A stretch of 64,000 nucleotides of DNA from Burkholderiales bacterium (GTDB taxonomy: Bacteria; Pseudomonadota; Gammaproteobacteria; Burkholderiales; Usitatibacteraceae): NCBI GenBank assembly GCA_019634955.1, contig JAHCAK010000011.1, positions 34,799 through 98,798 of the forward strand, given 5' to 3'. Positions 60,705 to 64,000 of the stretch are shown here, piece by piece. A program made the position numbers and the translations under genes. The notes under the pieces were generated by a model. It worked only from the letters and a program-made list of their open reading frames with translations, was not told where the DNA came from and did no database searches. Numbering within the stretch: the stretch's first letter is position 1; every line of letters starts with the position of its first letter.

Positions 60705-61427
60705 TCAGCGCAGGCTGAGCCGGTCGAGGGTCGGCGTCAAGTCGAGGCCGGTGCGCGCCTTCAGGGCGAGCGCGGGCTCGCGAAGCGCCGCGGGATCGAT
60801 GGGAAACGCGGCGTCCCTCGCGGCGATCGCCACCGTGTTCCCGGAAGAGCAGGGCGGAAGCATTTGCACCCGCTCCCCGAACGCCTCGCGCAGGCGCCGC
60901 GCGACGGGATGCACGGGCCGTCGGTGCGTGAGCAGGTTCGCGGCGAGGAACCCGCCCGGGGCGAGGCGCTCCCGGCAGTTGAGGTAGAAGGGCAGGGACT
61001 CGAGCATCCCGGCGTTGCCCTCGTCGTCGAAGCCGTCGACGAGGACCAGGTCGAAGCGCCGGCGCGACCCCGCGAGCCACTCGTGCGCCTCGGCGATCGC
61101 GATGGAAAGGTGATGCGATTCGGGCGGCAGGCGGAAGGATTGGCGCGCGACCGCGACCACCGCCGGCGCGATCTCCACCACCGCCACGCGCGTGGCCGGG
61201 AAGTGCCGGTGCAGGAAGCGCGTGAACGAGGCCGCCCCCAGCCCGACCTGCAGGACGGCGCGCGGCCAAGCGCGCCCTGCGCCCAGCAGCAGCGGCAGCA
61301 TCATCTCGCGCGTGTACTCGAGCTCGAGCGACCACGGGCGCGCCACTCGCATCGCCCCCTGCACGAGCGCCGAGCCGAAGTGCAGGGTGCGCACGCCGTC
61401 CTTCTCGCTGGTTTCGATCGATCCCAC
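60705..61427 (-). CDS. Spermidine-synthase-like methyltransferase-fold protein
   Basis: 240 residues. A Rossmann core: LQVGLGAASFTRFLHRHFPATRVAVVEIAPAVVAVARQSF (motif I to strand 2), then DLVLVDGFDDEGNAGMLESLPFYLNCRERLAPGGFLAANL. Genuine spermidine synthases have the YHE/GGGDG signature; here GLGAAS replaces GGGDG, so putrescine aminopropylation is uncertain. It could be a polyamine-like or methyltransferase enzyme without the N-terminal beta domain of SpeE. Two genes precede it in the same direction. Confidence 0.8.
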   Translation of the reverse strand: MGSIETSEKDGVRTLHFGSALVQGAMRVARPWSLELEYTREMMLPLLLGAGRAWPRAVLQVGLGAASFTRFLHRHFPATRVAVVEIAPAVVAVARQSFRLPPESHHLSIAIAEAHEWLAGSRRRFDLVLVDGFDDEGNAGMLESLPFYLNCRERLAPGGFLAANLLTHRRPVHPVARRLREAFGERVQMLPPCSSGNTVAIAARDAAFPIDPAALREPALALKARTGLDLTPTLDRLSLR

Positions 61428-61478
61428 GCCGTCACGCCCGGCCCCGCGCCGCGCGCGCGGGCCGGGGGCGGGCCGTTC

Positions 61479-62426
61479 TCAGAGGATGAAGAGGCGGCTG
61501 CCGGGATAGTCGATGACGAGCCGGCGGCCCTTGAAGAGCCCCACGCCGATGGTGCTGTGCCGCCCTCCGTCGGCGGCGTTCGGCTCCGCGGAGTATACGG
61601 GGCGCTCGGCGCGCGCGGTCGCGGTGCCGAGGGTGACCGTCACCGGCGGCCCGTCGCGCTCCTCGCGCGTGCCGTTCACGAGGCACGACTTGCGCGGCTT
61701 GCCGTCCGCGGGCATCGCGAGCGCCGGGTGGCCCCCGGTGGTGACGGTGAGTTCGCGGTTCATGCCGGTGTCGACGTTCATGCGCGTGGCGACCGCCCGG
61801 CCGTCGGCGAGCGTGACGGTGGCCTCGACGAAGGGGTGCCCGCCGCGGAAGGCGAGGGGAACCGGCGAGGCGTGCGCCGGCGCGCGCCAATGCGCCGGGT
61901 CGTGCAGGCGCACGCGACGGGCCGCGGTGTCGATCTCCACCACGAAGCGCCGGAAGAGGTCCGCGCCGATCACGCCGCCGAAGCCGATCTCCTCGAAGCG
62001 CTCCCGGCACGGCATCTTCGCCTGCGGCACCACGACTGCCGTGAGGTCCGTGAGTGCCACGCCGCCGAAGTCGAACGCGAAGCCGCCCCGGATCACGCCG
62101 ATGGGCGTGGCGGGATGATCGGGGTCGCCCAGAGGACGCGCGTCCCGGGTGTCGAGACCCAGGCCCGCGGTGCGCGACCCGTCGATGAGGACCGACACGG
62201 GGGCGCCGGTGTCGAGGATGAAGTCGACGTCGGCGCGGCCGTCGACGCGGCCCGTGAGCACGACGAGCCCGCCCTTGGCCTCGCGGTAGGCGAGCTCCAG
62301 CGGGAGCGCCGCCGACACCGCAACCGACGGCTGCGGGAAGCCCAGCAGGGCGTAGCGCAGGTCGCAGCCCGCGAGCGCGAGCAGCAGGGCGGCCGCGGCG
62401 GCGGCCCGGAGGGTGATCCTTTCCAT
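61479..62426 (-). CDS. Lipoprotein with two aspartic-protease (DTG) half-sites
   Basis: 315 residues. Lipobox LAGC with Cys21. Two retropepsin-like halves in one chain: FILDTGAPVSVLIDG (Asp72) with GFGGVIGADLF, and MNVDTGMNRELTV (Asp219) with STIGVGLFKG. Each pair resembles the DTG loop and psi-psi-Gly motif of a pepsin-like lobe, so a single-chain dimeric active site could form. Most bacterial retropepsins have one DTG and dimerise. It is anchored to a membrane in the periplasm; activity not tested. Confidence 0.8.
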   Translation of the reverse strand: MERITLRAAAAAALLLALAGCDLRYALLGFPQPSVAVSAALPLELAYREAKGGLVVLTGRVDGRADVDFILDTGAPVSVLIDGSRTAGLGLDTRDARPLGDPDHPATPIGVIRGGFAFDFGGVALTDLTAVVVPQAKMPCRERFEEIGFGGVIGADLFRRFVVEIDTAARRVRLHDPAHWRAPAHASPVPLAFRGGHPFVEATVTLADGRAVATRMNVDTGMNRELTVTTGGHPALAMPADGKPRKSCLVNGTREERDGPPVTVTLGTATARAERPVYSAEPNAADGGRHSTIGVGLFKGRRLVIDYPGSRLFIL

Positions 62427-62496
62427 CGTGTCCTTCCCGGTGAATGCCTTCCGGGTGGGACGCGCCGGGCGGGGCCGGCGGATTCAATTGGCGGGG

Positions 62497-63552
62497 TCAG
62501 GCCTTCGCGGCAACCAGGGGCGCCATTTCTTCTAGGGCGGCGGGATGGGCCTCGAGGGACGGCATCGCCTGCGCGAGCGACTTCCGGACGTGCTTGAGCG
62601 CAGTCGCCGGAAGCGCGGCGAACGCCTCGGTGAGGCTGCCGGGAAAGAGATCGCACAGGGCCGCGACAAGGACGGTCGCCTGCCGGAGATCCTTCAGGCT
62701 CTTCTCGTTGCGCCCGGTGCGCAGTTGCGACACGAGCAGCTTGTGGAGCGCGAGCCGTTCCGGCAGCGGCGTGCGCACGGCGATGACCCCATGGCGCGAA
62801 AGCACGATCCCGGGCTGCGACTGCGCCAGCAGGTACCGCAGGTACGGGAGCGCCGTGGCATGCGCGTCCAGTTCGGGGACCGCGCGGATCGTCACCTCGC
62901 GGCCCTCCGCGGGGACGAGCAGGTCGACGTGCAGCCGCGAGCGCCCGGCTTCCTTGAATCTCGTGGATGGCGTGCGCGGGTCGAACTCGGGGATGGGAAC
63001 GAAGTCGATGCCCGACTGGCGCAATGCGCCGAGGAACCCCCCCTCCGGGACGGAGGCGAGCGCGAGCGCCTCGGGTCTCGCGATGTCGATGTCCTCCGTC
63101 GGGAAGGCCGAGGCGCGGATGCCGAGGCGGTTCACGATCGCCGCGAACGCGTGGGTGCCGATGAGCAGGGCGCCGGCCGCGAACAGCCCGCTCGAGGCGA
63201 GCGCCGCGACCGCCGCGAAGGGCTTCGGGGCCATGGCGTGGTAGCCCTCCCGCACGAGGATCCTCACCGACACGAGCAGGTCGTTCGCCTCGGCGATGCG
63301 CGTGCGCCACGACTCGGCGAGCGCGTCGGCGGCGGGGCTGCCGACGGGGCCCGCGATGTAGCGATCCCGCTTCACGCCATCGTGGTCGTAGAACTGCCTC
63401 GCGTAGAAAGCCGTGCCCGTGGCGTTGCGGCGCACGACGACGCTGCCCGGCGTGCCGACGAGGACTTCTCGCTGGGCGGAGGCGTGGTTCTCCAGGTCCG
63501 CGTGCGTCGCCGCGAGCGCAGGGGCGTGAGGCCGATAGAGGGGGGGGGCCAT
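62497..63552 (-). CDS. GSU2403-family nucleotidyltransferase-fold protein
   Basis: 351 residues. Nucleotidyltransferase motifs GTHAFAAIVNRLGI and TEDIDIARPEAL (the hGx and DxD positions), then LHVDLLVPAEGREV as the third strand carboxylate. Length and arrangement fit the GSU2403 family, thought to be nucleotidyltransferases of toxin-like or defence type. ATG at 63552 (MAPPLYRPHAP) lacks a Shine-Dalgarno; instead it sits 6 bases downstream of a large palindrome. It appears alone, without an obvious antitoxin. Confidence 0.78.
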   Translation of the reverse strand: MAPPLYRPHAPALAATHADLENHASAQREVLVGTPGSVVVRRNATGTAFYARQFYDHDGVKRDRYIAGPVGSPAADALAESWRTRIAEANDLLVSVRILVREGYHAMAPKPFAAVAALASSGLFAAGALLIGTHAFAAIVNRLGIRASAFPTEDIDIARPEALALASVPEGGFLGALRQSGIDFVPIPEFDPRTPSTRFKEAGRSRLHVDLLVPAEGREVTIRAVPELDAHATALPYLRYLLAQSQPGIVLSRHGVIAVRTPLPERLALHKLLVSQLRTGRNEKSLKDLRQATVLVAALCDLFPGSLTEAFAALPATALKHVRKSLAQAMPSLEAHPAALEEMAPLVAAKA

Positions 63553-63558
63553 GAGCGG

Positions 63559-63622
63559 TATCCGGCATGAACTGAATCCAGAGGATACGCGCGTATCCTC
63601 TGGAAATCAATACTGCCGGATA
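63559..63622. repeat. Nested concentric palindrome upstream of the nucleotidyltransferase gene
   Basis: Two inverted repeats share one centre. The inner is a perfect 28-base palindrome (63577-63604; half-arm TCCAGAGGATACGC). The outer arms are TATCCGGCA (63559-63567) and TGCCGGATA (63614-63622), nine of nine paired. The 9-base intervals between them are not complementary. A transcript could fold into a long stem with an internal bulge; DNA could bind a dimeric protein. It lies between two minus-strand genes. Confidence 0.9.
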
Positions 63623-63626
63623 TGGA

Positions 63627-64000
63627 TCAGGGGGCAGAAGGCGCGAGGATCGCCACCGCGCGCGGCGCGAGGCGCTCGATGGCGGCCTGCAGCGCCTCGG
63701 GCTGGCTTTCGCGGACGATCTCGAGCTGCGCGCGCAGGCCGGCGGCGTCGAGGGCCGCGCCTGCGGCCTCGCACCAGTGGCCCGCCGCCGCGAGGTCGTC
63801 CGCCGTCACGAGGAGCGTGAGGCCGCCGCCTACGGCGCCGGACAGGCTCCGCAGCAGCGCGACGGCCTGCGCGGGATCGATGGCGACAGGGCACACCGCG
63901 ACGAGCGGCCCGGTGAAGCGGCCCGTGCGCGGCACCACGAGAAGCGTCGTGGGGGCACCCTGCGCGAGCGCGAGCGCCTCCGGGCCCCAGCGCGTGACGC
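63627..64000 (-). CDS. Universal-stress-protein-like protein, 5' part outside the window
   Basis: The frame enters from the right edge and gives about 124 residues ending at TGA (63627). WGPEALALAQGAPTTLLVVP and the following GPLVAVCPVAIDPAQAVALL look like the junction of two Usp-type units (APTTLLVVP as in a C-terminal Usp motif, then a new beta-strand). The last part, EALQAAIERLAPRAVAILAPSAP, ends like a Usp domain. An internal GTG near 63938 is not needed. Assignment is tentative. Confidence 0.5.
   Translation of the reverse strand, partial: VTRWGPEALALAQGAPTTLLVVPRTGRFTGPLVAVCPVAIDPAQAVALLRSLSGAVGGGLTLLVTADDLAAAGHWCEAAGAALDAAGLRAQLEIVRESQPEALQAAIERLAPRAVAILAPSAP

Noticed and set aside
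1..64000. tRNA, rRNA, CRISPR array, IS element or prophage
   Set aside because: No clover-leaf with CCA, no rRNA core, no regular spaced repeats, no transposase, integrase or phage structural gene was found by reading.

Overview
The window is very G+C-rich (around 70% by eye), densely packed and almost wholly chromosomal in character. Many small operons have start and stop codons overlapping by 1 or 4 bases, and neighbouring convergent genes often overlap at their 3' ends. Two orphan periplasmic Bug/TctC-type receptors, a cbb3-type oxidase operon, an ECF42-DGPF cassette and the general gene repertoire point to a metabolically versatile aerobic betaproteobacterium (Burkholderiales or a relative). 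This is inference from gene content; there is no rRNA or other marker in the window. I found no tRNA, rRNA, CRISPR array, insertion sequence or phage.

Layout. 1-7154: an IclR regulator (cut by the left edge) faces a five-gene catabolic operon: SCP2-like/MmgE-PrpD fusion, iron alcohol dehydrogenase, aldehyde dehydrogenase, TctC receptor, FAD oxidoreductase. 7117-8818: ECF sigma factor, Tat-exported ferritin-like protein and cytochrome c. 8886-12960: alpha/beta hydrolase, flavin monooxygenase, ArsR-type regulator, serine beta-lactamase-like hydrolase. 13016-18829: LysR regulator, three MFS transporters and an unusual ankyrin-DsbA fusion. 18938-20487: a lower-GC patch with two lipoproteins and a CHAP/NlpC-P60-like amidase. 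20445-23477: ECF42-type sigma factor, SRPBCC protein and two DGPF/YCII proteins. 23628-28559: GntR regulator, DUF3604 protein, TctC receptor and a phosphosulfolactate-synthase-like enzyme, probably one catabolic operon.

28572-33449: exported isoaspartyl methyltransferase, APC permease, MazG-like pyrophosphohydrolase, a PrmC-like methyltransferase and an iron alcohol dehydrogenase. 33596-41390: the most unusual stretch, a 693-residue protein whose C-terminal half resembles cyanobacterial acyl-ACP reductase (with the aligned catalytic cysteine), followed with a 4-base overlap by a CHASE2-adenylate cyclase, then a FecR-TPR-outer-membrane barrel protein and a thioesterase. The alcohol dehydrogenase is divergent from this operon, which suggests acyl to aldehyde to alcohol chemistry linked to signalling. 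41415-46316: a tightly overlapped cbb3-like oxidase operon (subunit I, CcoO-like, monoheme cytochrome, SCO, membrane protein, phosphoesterase).

46362-52793: OmpA-type protein, FmdE-like protein, Vgb-like propeller, VLCAD-type acyl-CoA dehydrogenase, GNAT, RlmN/Cfr-family radical SAM enzyme and a small exported protein. 52855-59520: RND tripartite efflux operon ending in a 27-codon membrane peptide, with a divergent TetR regulator; both promoters and an operator can be read. 59577-64000: small hypotheticals, a spermidine-synthase-like protein, a lipoprotein with two aspartic-protease triads, a GSU2403-type nucleotidyltransferase preceded by a 64-bp concentric palindrome, and a gene cut by the right edge. 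No gene-free stretch exceeds 300 bases.
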